Positions 9,225 through 18,376 of a DNA stretch of 64,000 bases are shown here, piece after piece. Position 1 is the stretch's first letter. Every line of letters starts with the position of its first letter. Origin of the DNA: DAOSXA01 sp964526835 (GTDB taxonomy: Bacteria > Zixibacteria > MSB-5A5 > GN15 > FEB-12); contig CAZGMK010000008.1 in assembly GCA_964526835.1 (NCBI GenBank), positions 62,001-126,000 of the forward strand, written 5' to 3'. The notes below the pieces were generated by a model. The model worked only from the letters and a program-made list of their open reading frames with translations. It was not told the DNA's origin and ran no database searches. A program made the translations under genes and the position numbers.

Positions 9225-11186
9225 ATGCCGAAAGTGACGCTGACATTCCCCGATGGCTCCACTCGCGAGTATGACTCCGGCGTAACCGCTATGGATGTTG
9301 CCGGGTCGATATCTCCCGGGCTGGCCAAAGAGGCGCTGGCCGCGCGCATAGACGGTCGCGTGACCGATATGTCGCGGCGCCTGACCGACGACGCCTCGAT
9401 CGAGTTTTTGAAGTTCGACGACCCTGATGGCCGTCAGGTCTTCTGGCATTCAGCCTCGCACATAATGGCGCAAGCGGTCACCGAGGTGTTTCCGAATGCC
9501 CGACTGGCCATCGGCCCGCCGATTGACGAGGGCTGGTACTACGACTTCGAGGTGGAACGACCGTTCTCGCCTGAGGACCTGATGAAGATCGAAAAGGTGA
9601 TGGCTGAAATCATCGAGGAAGATGCCCCTTTTGCCCGCGAGGATATGTCGCGCGAGGAGGCCATCGAGCATTGCCGACGCCAGGGTGCGGACTACAAGGT
9701 CGAGATGCTCAAGGAGATGGACGACGACCAGGTGTCGTTTTACCGACACTCTCGTTTCGAAGATCTCTGCCGGGGCCCCCACATTCCGCGGACCGGCCTA
9801 ATAAAGGCCTTCAAACTCATTTCCTCATCCGGGGCCTACTGGCGTGGTGACGAGTCAAAGCAGATGCTGCAGCGCATCTACGGCGTGGCCTATCCCAAGA
9901 AGAAGATGCTGGATGATTATCTTGAGCGTCTCGAGGAGGCCAAGCGACGCGACCATCGGACCCTGGGAAAGCAACTCGAACTCTTTACTATTTCCAATGA
10001 TGTCGGAGCCGGACTGGTCTTGTGGCTGCCCCGGGGAGCCGCCGTTCGCAACGAGATCGAGAACTTCTGGCGCGTCGAGCATATTCGGGCCGGCTATGAG
10101 TTGGTGTTTTCACCGCACATCGCCCACTACGATCTTTGGGTTCGCAGCGGCCACACCGGCTTCTACTCGGATGATATGCTCAAGCCGGTCGAAGTGGAGG
10201 GGCAGGCTTATCAATTGAAGCCCATGAACTGCCCGTTCCATGTCACCATGTACAAGTCGCGGCGCTGGTCGTACCGGGACCTCCCGCTGCGGTGGGCGGA
10301 ATTGGGTACGGTGTATCGATTCGAGAAAACCGGAGTACTGCACGGTCTTATGCGCGTGCGCGGGTTCACCCAGGATGACGCTCATCATTTCGTGGCCCAG
10401 GAAGACATGGAATCGGAACTGGTGTGGCTGATGGATTTTTGTCTTCATATGCTCCATTCGTTCGGCTTCGATAAGTATGACATCTACCTGTCAACCCGTC
10501 CGGCAAAGGCGATCGGCGATCCGGCGGATTGGGAAAGGGCCGAGAAAGGTCTGGCCAGCGTGCTGGGCAAAGTCGGGCTGGATTTCGAGGTTGATGAGGG
10601 CGGCGGAGCCTTCTACGGCCCCAAGATCGATATTAAAATCCGCGATGCCCTGAACCGTTCATGGCAATGTTCCACGATACAGTTTGATTTTTCCTTGCCG
10701 GAACGGTTCGATCTTTCCTATATTGGCGCCGATGGTCAGCCCCAGAGGCCCTATATGATCCATCGGGCGCTGCTGGGGTCGATCGAACGCTTCTTCGGTT
10801 GTCTGGTGGAGCATTACGCCGGGCGTTTTCCGCTTTGGCTTGCCCCTGAGCAGGTCCGGGTGCTGCCGATAACCGATGAGGTCAACGAGTTCGCCGACCA
10901 GGTCTGCAACCGGCTCCGTGAGGAGAGTATGCGGGCCAGGGTCGATCTGCGCTCGGAGAAGATCGGCGCGAAGATTCGCGATGCCGAACTCATGAAGGTG
11001 CCTTATATGTTCGTAGTCGGCGGCCGAGAAGCCGAAAAGGACTCGGTTTCGGTGCGGCGACAAGGTAAAGGTGATCAGGGTGTACTCACCGTGATCGAGG
11101 CTATTGACCAGCTCAGGGCTGAGATCGCCTCCAGGGGCCTGGACGAGAAACAACTTGGAACCGTTAAGCCAGGAGCACTTACATAG
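9225..11186 (+). CDS. thrS: Threonyl-tRNA synthetase
   Basis: Class II aminoacyl-tRNA synthetase charging tRNA-Thr. Domains in order: TGS (about 1-62), the editing/second additional domain with HSASHIMAQ (about 73-81) and the later RHSRFEDLCRGPH stretch, the catalytic core with a Cys/His zinc site (MNCPFH near 330, RFEKTGVLHGLMRVRGF motif 2, DDAHHF), motif 3 (HRALLGSIERFFG near 505), and the C-terminal anticodon-binding domain from WLAPEQVRVLPI onwards. The length of 653 residues is normal. ATG 9225 is preferred: GAGGA lies 8 bases upstream; an in-frame ATG at 9216 is an alternative. It starts the thrS-infC-rpmI-rplT-pheST order known from many bacteria. No T-box or tRNA-like autoregulatory leader was recognised. 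Confidence 0.97.
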   Translation: MPKVTLTFPDGSTREYDSGVTAMDVAGSISPGLAKEALAARIDGRVTDMSRRLTDDASIEFLKFDDPDGRQVFWHSASHIMAQAVTEVFPNARLAIGPPIDEGWYYDFEVERPFSPEDLMKIEKVMAEIIEEDAPFAREDMSREEAIEHCRRQGADYKVEMLKEMDDDQVSFYRHSRFEDLCRGPHIPRTGLIKAFKLISSSGAYWRGDESKQMLQRIYGVAYPKKKMLDDYLERLEEAKRRDHRTLGKQLELFTISNDVGAGLVLWLPRGAAVRNEIENFWRVEHIRAGYELVFSPHIAHYDLWVRSGHTGFYSDDMLKPVEVEGQAYQLKPMNCPFHVTMYKSRRWSYRDLPLRWAELGTVYRFEKTGVLHGLMRVRGFTQDDAHHFVAQEDMESELVWLMDFCLHMLHSFGFDKYDIYLSTRPAKAIGDPADWERAEKGLASVLGKVGLDFEVDEGGGAFYGPKIDIKIRDALNRSWQCSTIQFDFSLPERFDLSYIGADGQPQRPYMIHRALLGSIERFFGCLVEHYAGRFPLWLAPEQVRVLPITDEVNEFADQVCNRLREESMRARVDLRSEKIGAKIRDAELMKVPYMFVVGGREAEKDSVSVRRQGKGDQGVLTVIEAIDQLRAEIASRGLDEKQLGTVKPGALT

Positions 11187-11815
11187 CTACGAAGTCACAG
11201 CGAGTTAATCACCAAATCCGTGTTTCGCCGGTCCGACTGATCGGCCCGGAGGGTGAGCAACTGGGGATCGTACCGGTTAAGGAAGCTCAGGAAAAAGCCA
11301 ACCAGTTGAATCTGGATCTGGTCGAGGTTGCACCGAACAGCCGCCCGCCGGTCTGTCGGATTCTCGACTACGGCAAGTTCAAGTATGAGCAGGCCAAGAA
11401 GGAGAAACAGGCGAAGAAGCGGCAGCACAGTTTCCAGCTGAAGGAGATGCGCTACCGCCCCAAGATCGACGATCATGATTACGAGTTCAAACTACGCCAC
11501 GTTCGCGACTTTCTGATGTCGGGTAGTAAGGTTCGCACTTTTGTGATGTTCCGGGGCCGCGAGTTGGCCTACACCGATCGCGGCAAGGAACTGCTTGAGC
11601 GTATTGCTGAAGATGTTTCGGACATCGCTCAGGTCGACCAGCCGCCGAAACGCGAAGGCCGCCATATGAGCATGATTGTCAGTCCCCGAAGCGAGATCAT
11701 GAAACAGATCAAGTCGGGTGTGCCGCAGAAAGAAATCAAAGAGGATGTTCGCCAGCAGGCCGAAGAAGCGGCCGCCGAAGCCGAGGAGTTGAACCGGGAC
11801 GATAGCGAAGAATAG
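11183..11815 (+). CDS. infC: Translation initiation factor IF-3, with an apparent AUA start
   Basis: IF-3 binds the 30S subunit and checks start codon pairing. The protein shows the whole family: N-domain with RVSPVRLIGPEGEQLGIV and LDLVEVAPNSRPPVCRILDYGKFKYE, lysine-rich linker, then the C-domain with FMSGSKVRTFVMFRGRE-like core. Homology clearly extends upstream of any ATG, GTG or TTG: the conserved N-terminal residues are encoded from 11186, and the only plausible initiator in frame is ATA at 11183-11185, seven bases after an AGGAG. That codon overlaps the thrS stop (ATAG). E. coli infC starts with AUU and is autoregulated through this weak codon; the same logic probably applies here. About 40 acidic residues extend the C-terminus. 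Confidence 0.9.
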   Translation: MATKSQRVNHQIRVSPVRLIGPEGEQLGIVPVKEAQEKANQLNLDLVEVAPNSRPPVCRILDYGKFKYEQAKKEKQAKKRQHSFQLKEMRYRPKIDDHDYEFKLRHVRDFLMSGSKVRTFVMFRGRELAYTDRGKELLERIAEDVSDIAQVDQPPKREGRHMSMIVSPRSEIMKQIKSGVPQKEIKEDVRQQAEEAAAEAEELNRDDSEE

Positions 11816-11860
11816 ACCACTTGTGAAAGCAAAACAGACACGTAGAAATAGAGTACTACT

Positions 11861-12055
11861 ATGCCAAAGATCAAGACTCAGCGCGGCGCCGCCAAACGGT
11901 TCAAGAGGACGGCGTCAGGCAAGATCAGGCGCTTCAAGGCCTACAAGAGCCACATCCTGACCAAGAAGAGCCCCAAACGGATCCGGCAATTGCGACAGCC
12001 CACCCTGGTTTCCAAAGCAGATCGTAAGCGGGTTAGTCAGCTGATACCGTACTAA
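11861..12055 (+). CDS. rpmI: 50S ribosomal protein bL35
   Basis: Small basic protein of the large ribosomal subunit, 64 residues, normal for the family. It starts MPKIKTQRGAAKRFKRTASGK, which is the diagnostic N-terminal pattern, and ends with RKRVSQLIPY. It lies 45 bases after infC and 35 bases before rplT. In many bacteria this trio is regulated by L20 binding to the leader of rpmI; no such structure was demonstrated here. Confidence 0.96.
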   Translation: MPKIKTQRGAAKRFKRTASGKIRRFKAYKSHILTKKSPKRIRQLRQPTLVSKADRKRVSQLIPY

Positions 12056-12090
12056 TCGCAGCGGTTATGTAAGACTGAAGGATAGACAGA

Positions 12091-12444
12091 ATGCCACGTA
12101 CAAAGAACAACGTTGCCGCGCATCAGCGTCATAAGAAGGTGCTGAAACGGGCTCGCGGGAATTACGGCGCGCGCAGCCGCCTTTATCGCACCGCTCTGGA
12201 GACAGTCAACAAGGGCCTGAAGTACGCCTATCGGGACCGCCGCAACAAAAAGCGCGAGTTCCGCAGTCTCTGGATTACCCGTATATCGGCTGCCGCGCGC
12301 ATGTGCGACACGAACTACTCAAGTCTCATTAACGGGCTGAAGAGGGCGGGCGTCGAGCTCAACCGCAAACAACTGGCCGACATCGCGGCGCGCGACATGG
12401 ATACTTTCCGCAATCTGGCGCAGATTGCGTCCGGGGCCGAGTAG
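12091..12444 (+). CDS. rplT: 50S ribosomal protein bL20
   Basis: Early-assembling, 23S-binding protein of the large subunit, 117 residues. Diagnostic features are RHKKVLKRARGNYGARSRLYRTA near the N-terminus and LWITRISAAARM in the middle, then LIxGLKRAGVELNRKQLADIA. It follows rpmI closely and is followed 12 bases later by pheS, so it belongs to the same transcription unit. In other bacteria L20 is the autogenous repressor of the rpmI-rplT mRNA. Confidence 0.97.
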   Translation: MPRTKNNVAAHQRHKKVLKRARGNYGARSRLYRTALETVNKGLKYAYRDRRNKKREFRSLWITRISAAARMCDTNYSSLINGLKRAGVELNRKQLADIAARDMDTFRNLAQIASGAE

Positions 12445-12456
12445 TCCGGAGAGTGG

Positions 12457-13479
12457 ATGTCTATGTCGCTTCTTGAAGAAGTCGTCCGGATAAAGCAGGA
12501 AGCCCAGGAGCGAATCGGGAGTGCCGATTCGCTCGCTTCCGTTAAGGAGCTTCAGGTACGCATTCTTGGTCGCAAGGGTCGTCTCAATGCGATTCTCAAA
12601 GGCTTGAAGGATCTGAGCGTCGAGGAGCGTAAGCAGGTTGGGGCGGCGGCCAATAAGGCTCGCAGTGAACTGGCGGCGCTGCTCGAACGGGCCGAGAACA
12701 GGCTTTCGTCCACAGAACGTACCGGTCCCAGGTTCGATCCTACCCTGCCCGGGACGCACCCGCGCCAGGGGGTAGTCCATATCCTCAACCAGACGCTCAA
12801 GGACATTTGCGCGATCTTCCAGCGCATGGGTTTTGAGATAGCCTATGGTCCGGACATCGAGACCGATTACTACAATTTTACTGCTCTCAATTTCCCGGAT
12901 GACCATCCGGCCCGCGATGAACAGGACACTTTCTTCGTGGAAGGCGGACGCCTCCTGCGCACCCACACTACACCCGTCCAGGTGCGGGCTTTGCGCGCCG
13001 GCAAGCCCCCGGTCAAGGCCATCACCCCCGGCAAGTGCTTTCGCAATGAGGCCATCTCGGCTCGCGCCCACGTTGCCTTCCATCAGGTCGATGGGTTCCT
13101 GGTTGACGAGGGGGTGGCCATGTCCGACCTGAAGGGATGTCTGGTGGCTTTCTGCCACGCCTACTTCGGCCCCGGTCTTAAGCTCAAGTTCCGTCCCTCG
13201 TTCTTTCCCTTCACTGAACCATCGGCCGAAGTCGATGTCGAGTGTTTTCTCTGTCGCGGACAGGGCTGTCCTGTTTGCAAGCGAACCGGGTGGCTGGAAA
13301 TTCTGGGCTGTGGCATGATCGACCCCGCCGTCCTCTCGATGGCTGATATTGATCCCGAGAAATACACCGGCTATGCCTTTGGTATGGGAGTAGAAAGACC
13401 GGCTATGTTGAAGTATGGCATTAATGATATTCGCCTCTTTTTTAACAGTGACGTGCGTTTTCTCAGGCAGTTCATATAG
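12457..13479 (+). CDS. pheS: Phenylalanyl-tRNA synthetase alpha subunit
   Basis: Catalytic subunit of the alpha2-beta2 enzyme. The N-terminal coiled coil (about 1-85) is followed by the class II core: HPRQGVVHILNQ (about 107), ALNFPDDHPARDEQDTFF (motif 1/2 region), THTTPVQVRAL and the motif 3 segment GFGMGVER-like (GMGVERPAMLKYGINDIR near 315). It carries a Cys cluster (CFLCRGQGCPVCKRTGW, about residues 262-278) that resembles the short variants of this zinc-like loop. The 340-residue length is typical. The ATG at 12457 has GGAGAG just upstream. pheT follows after 11 bases. Confidence 0.96.
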   Translation: MSMSLLEEVVRIKQEAQERIGSADSLASVKELQVRILGRKGRLNAILKGLKDLSVEERKQVGAAANKARSELAALLERAENRLSSTERTGPRFDPTLPGTHPRQGVVHILNQTLKDICAIFQRMGFEIAYGPDIETDYYNFTALNFPDDHPARDEQDTFFVEGGRLLRTHTTPVQVRALRAGKPPVKAITPGKCFRNEAISARAHVAFHQVDGFLVDEGVAMSDLKGCLVAFCHAYFGPGLKLKFRPSFFPFTEPSAEVDVECFLCRGQGCPVCKRTGWLEILGCGMIDPAVLSMADIDPEKYTGYAFGMGVERPAMLKYGINDIRLFFNSDVRFLRQFI

Positions 13480-13490
13480 ATCGCCAGATC

Positions 13491-15878
13491 ATGAAGATAT
13501 CGTATAACTGGCTCATTGAGCTCACCGGTTTGAATTGGCCTGTCGATGAAGTGGCCGACAGGTTGACTCTCTGCGGCGACGCAGTCGAAGAGATCGAGTC
13601 GACCTCGGGTCACTTCGATCGCGTGATTGTCGGCCAGGTCGTCGCGCTGGAACCGGTTCCGAAGGCCGACAAGATACAGCTAGCCCGGGTCGACACCGGC
13701 TCAGACACTCTCCAGGTGATCTGTGGGGCGCCCAATGTCGTCGAGGGGCAGAAGATCGCCTTCGCCCAAATTGGCGCTTGTCTCAAGGGCGGCTTTAGTA
13801 TCAAGCGGGCCAAAATCAGGGGCGTCGAGTCGTTTGGGATGATCTGCTCGCAGCGTGAGCTCGGCCTTTCCGATGATCACTCCGGCATCTGGGTTCTTCC
13901 GGGCGATGCCCCCGTGGGGACGCCTTTGGTCGACTACCTCGATTTCGACGACTACATATTAACCTTCGAGATCACACCGAACCGCCCGGATTCCCTGTGT
14001 GCACTCGGGCTCGCTCGGGACCTGGCCGCCCTGGGCGGCGTCCCGCTCAAACGGCCCGAGTACAGGCTGCAGCAGATCGACGAGCCGGCCCGAAAGCACG
14101 TGAGTGTCGCCATTGATGACCAGGATGCCTGTCCGCGATACGCGGCCAGGGTCATTCGCGGCATTTCCGTCGGACAGTCTCCGTGGTGGTTGCAGAAGAA
14201 GCTGATTACAGCCGGCATGCGGCCGATCAATAACGTCGTAGACGTGACTAACTTCGTCATGCTGGAGTGTGGCCATCCTCTGCATGCCTTCGACCTCGGT
14301 GGCTTCGGCTCCAACAGAGTGGTGGTCAGGCGGGCTCGCGAGGGCGAGGAGTTCACCACGCTCGATGAGCGCAGGCACAAGCTGACGCCTGATGTACTCC
14401 TCATTACTAATGGCCGGGAAGCCGTTGCGGCGGGCGGCGTTATGGGCGGTCTGGACTCAGAGGTCGAGGACGACACCGAGACCATTCTGCTCGAGGCGGC
14501 TTATTTCAATCCTTCGGTGATCCGCAAAAGCCGTCGGCATCTCGGTCTGAATACAGAATCATCATATCGGTTTGAGCGCGGCACCGATCCCAACGGTATC
14601 GAATACGCTATCAATCGAGCGGCCCAGCTTCTTGCCGAGCTGTGCGGGGGAGAGGTCTGTAATGGAATAGTCGACTGCTATCCCCGCAGAATCGAACCAA
14701 GGACAATCAGCTATCGTCCCGAGCGTTGCAACAAAATCCTCGGCACCGGCTATTCAACCGACCGGATGGTGGATATTTTCCGATGCCTGGGGTTCACGGT
14801 GGAGCGATCCGATCCCATGCTGGTAACCGTCCCGACGTTTCGACCGGATATCGAGCGAGAAATTGACCTGATCGAAGAGGTGGTCCGAATTGAGGGCTAC
14901 GCTTCGGTGCCTGACGCGGTCGAGAATGTCGGTCCGCTCTATACTCCGGCCCCTGAGCAGGAGGAGTTCCGAGACGATATTCGTCGCCTACTGACCGGGG
15001 CCGGCTTCGACGAGATTTATACCTCGGGTCTTTCCAACGGCAAGCTCGCCGAATGGCTTCACCCAGGCCTCCCGATGGTCCGTCTGGCTAATTCCCTGTC
15101 GTCCGAGTTGGATATAATGCGCAATTCACTGATCCCTCCCGACCTTGGAGTTGTCAGCCACAATATCGCTCACCGCAGCCTGAACCTGCGCCTTTTTGAG
15201 ATAGGTAAGGTCTATCTTCCACCATCGAATGGCGATGGAGAACCGGTTGAGGAGGAGCGTCTTTGCCTGATGGTTTCGGGGCAGACCGAGCAGGGCTGGC
15301 GTCAGGTCCCGCGGGAACTCGACTTCTACGATCTGACCGGCGCCCTGGAAATTCTGCGGAGCCACTTCCGGTGGCCGGCGTTGGAGTTTTCTTTCGGCGG
15401 CGCCGGGTACTTTGAGCCCGACCAGTCGTTTGCCCTCTTTCTGCACGGTGCGGTTATTGGACGAATTGGGCGCTTCACCGACCAGGTACTCAGCCGATTT
15501 GATATCAAACAGCCCGTAGTCGGTCTTGAGGTCAGTCTGGCCCCGCTCGTGGCGGCAAGATCTCCGCTGACCCAGTTCAAGCCGCTACCTCAGTTCCCCG
15601 CCGCCCATCGCGATCTGGCCGTCATTGTTGATGAGAGTGTTCCGGCCGGAGACCTCATCTGTGCGATTAAGGACGCCGCCGGTGGCTTGGCCCGGTCAGT
15701 TGAGATCTTCGACCTCTACCAGGGCAAGCAGATTGCGGCGGGCAAGAAGTCGCTGGCCTTCGCGATAACCTACCGTTCCGATGATCGGAGTCTTGAGAGT
15801 GAGGAAGTCGATAAACGCCAGGAGCAAGTGATCAGGAAGCTAAAGCAGGACTTCAACGCCGAAATCAGGGACAAATAG
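13491..15878 (+). CDS. pheT: Phenylalanyl-tRNA synthetase beta subunit
   Basis: Beta subunit carrying editing and tRNA-binding domains. The N-terminal tRNA-binding OB-fold (EMAP-like, about 40-150) has VGQVVALEPVPKADKIQLARVD and ICGAPNVVEGQ. The B3/B4 editing module (about 210-390) contains the ITPNRPD and HPLHAFDL motifs. The B5 domain lies around 400-475, the catalytic-like core to about 690, and the ferredoxin-fold anticodon-binding domain is at the C-terminus (PQFPAAHRDLAVIVDE, about 700-795). Length 795 is normal. It is followed after 2 bases by a small coiled-coil gene. Confidence 0.96.
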   Translation: MKISYNWLIELTGLNWPVDEVADRLTLCGDAVEEIESTSGHFDRVIVGQVVALEPVPKADKIQLARVDTGSDTLQVICGAPNVVEGQKIAFAQIGACLKGGFSIKRAKIRGVESFGMICSQRELGLSDDHSGIWVLPGDAPVGTPLVDYLDFDDYILTFEITPNRPDSLCALGLARDLAALGGVPLKRPEYRLQQIDEPARKHVSVAIDDQDACPRYAARVIRGISVGQSPWWLQKKLITAGMRPINNVVDVTNFVMLECGHPLHAFDLGGFGSNRVVVRRAREGEEFTTLDERRHKLTPDVLLITNGREAVAAGGVMGGLDSEVEDDTETILLEAAYFNPSVIRKSRRHLGLNTESSYRFERGTDPNGIEYAINRAAQLLAELCGGEVCNGIVDCYPRRIEPRTISYRPERCNKILGTGYSTDRMVDIFRCLGFTVERSDPMLVTVPTFRPDIEREIDLIEEVVRIEGYASVPDAVENVGPLYTPAPEQEEFRDDIRRLLTGAGFDEIYTSGLSNGKLAEWLHPGLPMVRLANSLSSELDIMRNSLIPPDLGVVSHNIAHRSLNLRLFEIGKVYLPPSNGDGEPVEEERLCLMVSGQTEQGWRQVPRELDFYDLTGALEILRSHFRWPALEFSFGGAGYFEPDQSFALFLHGAVIGRIGRFTDQVLSRFDIKQPVVGLEVSLAPLVAARSPLTQFKPLPQFPAAHRDLAVIVDESVPAGDLICAIKDAAGGLARSVEIFDLYQGKQIAAGKKSLAFAITYRSDDRSLESEEVDKRQEQVIRKLKQDFNAEIRDK

Positions 15879-15880
15879 AC

Positions 15881-16123
15881 ATGGACCCCAAGCTGCAGCA
15901 AGTGGCTCAGAAGGTCGAGCGGATGCTGTCCGATCTGAAACGGTTGCAGGAGGAGAATGCTCAACTGCAGTCGCGTAATCAGCAGCTCAAGGCGGAATTG
16001 AGTGATTTGGAGAGAAGCTACCAGCAGCTACAGCTTGCCACGGCCGACCGCAGCGAGGCCGCCCGGGTGAAGCTGACCCGTATCCTCGGTCGCCTTGAAG
16101 AACTTGAAAAGCTGACAGGATAG
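15881..16123 (+). CDS. Small coiled-coil protein, candidate ZapB-like division factor
   Basis: An 80-residue protein that is almost one continuous coiled coil (about residues 5-77), with heptads of Leu and a Q/E/K/R-rich face and no transmembrane or catalytic feature. The start is 2 bases after the pheT stop, so it is translated with it. Its position directly before zapA suggests a partner of the Z-ring, comparable in size and composition to E. coli ZapB (81 residues), but coiled coils converge easily and homology cannot be claimed from sequence alone. Confidence 0.65.
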   Translation: MDPKLQQVAQKVERMLSDLKRLQEENAQLQSRNQQLKAELSDLERSYQQLQLATADRSEAARVKLTRILGRLEELEKLTG

Positions 16124-16134
16124 AGCTTTTTTTC

Positions 16135-16170
16135 TTGACAGCGACGATTGCCGTAGGGCAAATTATTGCC
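16135..16170 (+). promoter_or_regulatory. Possible promoter and alternating dyads upstream of zapA
   Basis: A perfect -35 hexamer TTGACA sits at 16135-16140, after a run of T, but no good -10 is found at the usual distance (GCAAAT at 16158). The same stretch contains TTGCC-N4-GGCAA-N4-TTGCC (16148-16170), an alternating inverted repeat that could be an operator or two mutually exclusive hairpins. Confidence 0.3.
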
Positions 16171-16220
16171 AATTAGTAGGATAGGGAAACACGACCAAAT
16201 TGGTGGTTGACGGTACGGCA

Positions 16221-16541
16221 ATGTCGGAATCTCGGGCTGAGAATAAAGCAGTTGTGAACATATTCGGGGAGGAATACCCGATAACCGGGGTCAGTGATCA
16301 GGCGCACATCTGTCGCGTGGCTGATTATGTTGATGCCCGCATGCGGGACCTCGCACAGGCATCTAAGGTGCAGGGCCGAGATCGATTAGCCATCCTGGCG
16401 GCAATGTCGATCGCCTCCGAGCTCCTGGAAACCCGCGAGAGTATGGATCAACTCACGAGTCAAGTCGATGCTCAGGCCGATGGCCTTCTCTCGCGTCTTG
16501 ATGAGGCGTGGGAGTTAAGTCCGCGCCTGCGCGGCGAATGA
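16221..16541 (+). CDS. zapA: Cell division protein ZapA
   Basis: ZapA cross-links FtsZ filaments in the Z-ring. The 106-residue protein has the N-terminal beta-hairpin motif VVNIFGEEYPITG (about 10-22) and a following helical and coiled-coil part, including VADYVDARMRDLA and DRLAILAAMSIASELL, which are typical of the family. ATG 16221 was chosen because it puts the conserved VNIFGEEY close to the N-terminus; an in-frame TTG at 16200 would add seven residues. The order coiled-coil gene, zapA, rny, ymdB is common in several phyla. Confidence 0.88.
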   Translation: MSESRAENKAVVNIFGEEYPITGVSDQAHICRVADYVDARMRDLAQASKVQGRDRLAILAAMSIASELLETRESMDQLTSQVDAQADGLLSRLDEAWELSPRLRGE

Positions 16542-16649
16542 CACGGCCCTCCGTTTCGCGACTTTCCAGATCGTTTTTCTCCTGTCCATGACTTTATCAT
16601 AGATCCGTCACCCCCGCCCCCGGGCGGTGTGGTGGGAGGTTAAGAGAAG

Positions 16650-18218
16650 ATGTTGTCAGATATATTGATACCCGTGGTCGTTGCCCTGATTGCGGGAATA
16701 CTGGCGTTTCTGGTGACGCGGCGCGCGGTCCAGCGATCCAGTCGCTCCGAGGTGGAATCGGCTCGCAAGCAGGCCGAGCGCCTGATCGTCGACGCCGAGA
16801 ACGATGCGAAGATAAAACGCCGCGAGGCCGCAGTCGAGGCTCGCGAGGAATGGCTTAAGCGTAAGCACGATTTCGAAGAAGAGGCCGAAGCAAAGCGGCG
16901 TGAGCTGGAGAAGATCGAAAAGCGCCTGTCGGAACAGGAATCGTCGGTCCAGAAGAAGATCGATTTTCTCGATTCCCGTAATGAACAGCTTCAGAGCCGC
17001 GAAGACTCATTGCGCAGCCGCGAGCAGAAGCTTGCAGCGCAGGAACAAGAGCTGGAAAGTGTCATAGCTCAGCAGAATGAGCAGTTGCAGAAGATCGCCG
17101 GGATGTCCGCCGACGAGGCCAAGAAACAGCTTATGGACAATATGCTGGAGAAGGCCAAAATGGAGGCGGCCGCTTACATCAAGGAAGTTAAGGAGGAGGC
17201 CGAACGTAACGCTGAGAAAGAGGCTCGAGAAATCGTCACTCAGGCCATCTACCGGTGCGCCGCTGAGCATACGGTCGAGAATTCGGTGTCGGTGGTGAGC
17301 TTGCCAAACGACGAGATGAAGGGTCGAATCATTGGCCGTGAGGGAAGAAACATCCGTTCCTTCGAGACCGCCACGGGCGTTGATGTCATCGTCGACGATA
17401 CTCCCGAGGCGGTTATCCTGTCGGGCTACGATCCGGTGCGCCGGGAGATCGCTCGCATGGGATTGGAGAAGCTGATCGCTGACGGTCGTATCCATCCGAC
17501 GCGAATTGAGGAAGTGGTCGAGAAGGCTACCAAGGAGATGGAGGTCATCATCCGGGAAGCCGGCGAACAGGCCTGTTTCGAATTGGGCGTCCACGGGCTC
17601 CATCCGGATGTGATCAAGTCTCTGGGAAAGCTGCACTTTCGCAGTTCCTACGGTCAGAATGTCCTGGCCCACAGCAAGGAAGTGGCGATGCTGGCCGGGC
17701 TGATGGCCTCCCAGCTCAAGCTCGATGACGTTCTCGCCAAACGCTGTGGCCTGCTTCATGATATCGGTAAGTCCATCGATCGTGAGACCGAAGGTACACA
17801 CACCCAGATCGGCGCCGACTTCATGCGCCGGTACAACGAGGACGAGCACGTCGTTAACGCCATCGAGTCACACCACGGCGACGTGCCCATGACTTCGCCC
17901 TATCCGGTGCTGGTTCAGGCCGCCGACGCCATCTCAGGGGCTCGCCCGGGGGCGCGTCGAGAGCCGCTCGAGGCCTACATTAAGCGCCTCAAACAGCTTG
18001 AGGATCTTGCGGACAGTTTCAAGGGTGTTTCCAAGGCCTATGCGATTCAGGCGGGTCGAGAGGTGCGAGTCATCGTCCAGAATGAGATGCTCGATGACCT
18101 GGCCTCGGAGATTCTGGCCAGCGACATCGCGCACAAGATCGAAAACGAGTTGCAGTATCCGGGGCAGATCAAAGTGACGGTTCTCCGCGAGACCCGGGCC
18201 ACCGAATACGCCAAATAA
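16650..18218 (+). CDS. rny: Ribonuclease Y
   Basis: Membrane-anchored endoribonuclease that initiates mRNA decay. It shows the full domain order: an N-terminal membrane helix (about residues 4-24), a long charged coiled coil (about 28-200), a KH RNA-binding domain with GRIIGREGRNIRSFE (about 225-290), and the metal-dependent HD domain with GLLHDIGKSID (about 365-375), ending in a conserved QIKVTVLRETRATEYAK tail. Length 522 is normal. A GGGAGG site precedes the ATG. The next gene is the YmdB-type phosphoesterase, a common genomic partner. Confidence 0.96.
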   Translation: MLSDILIPVVVALIAGILAFLVTRRAVQRSSRSEVESARKQAERLIVDAENDAKIKRREAAVEAREEWLKRKHDFEEEAEAKRRELEKIEKRLSEQESSVQKKIDFLDSRNEQLQSREDSLRSREQKLAAQEQELESVIAQQNEQLQKIAGMSADEAKKQLMDNMLEKAKMEAAAYIKEVKEEAERNAEKEAREIVTQAIYRCAAEHTVENSVSVVSLPNDEMKGRIIGREGRNIRSFETATGVDVIVDDTPEAVILSGYDPVRREIARMGLEKLIADGRIHPTRIEEVVEKATKEMEVIIREAGEQACFELGVHGLHPDVIKSLGKLHFRSSYGQNVLAHSKEVAMLAGLMASQLKLDDVLAKRCGLLHDIGKSIDRETEGTHTQIGADFMRRYNEDEHVVNAIESHHGDVPMTSPYPVLVQAADAISGARPGARREPLEAYIKRLKQLEDLADSFKGVSKAYAIQAGREVRVIVQNEMLDDLASEILASDIAHKIENELQYPGQIKVTVLRETRATEYAK

Positions 18219-18376
18219 CGCTGCCGGGGCAGTGCTTGACCGCCGCCCCGCCATGCCGCTTATTGTACACAATCGTGCCGCCGGCCAGGCGCCGGCGGCG
18301 AAATGCTTGACCGACGATACCGGCGGGCGGTCGTCGGAGATGTCAACACGGCGCCCGTCTTAGAAAGCGCTGCGCC

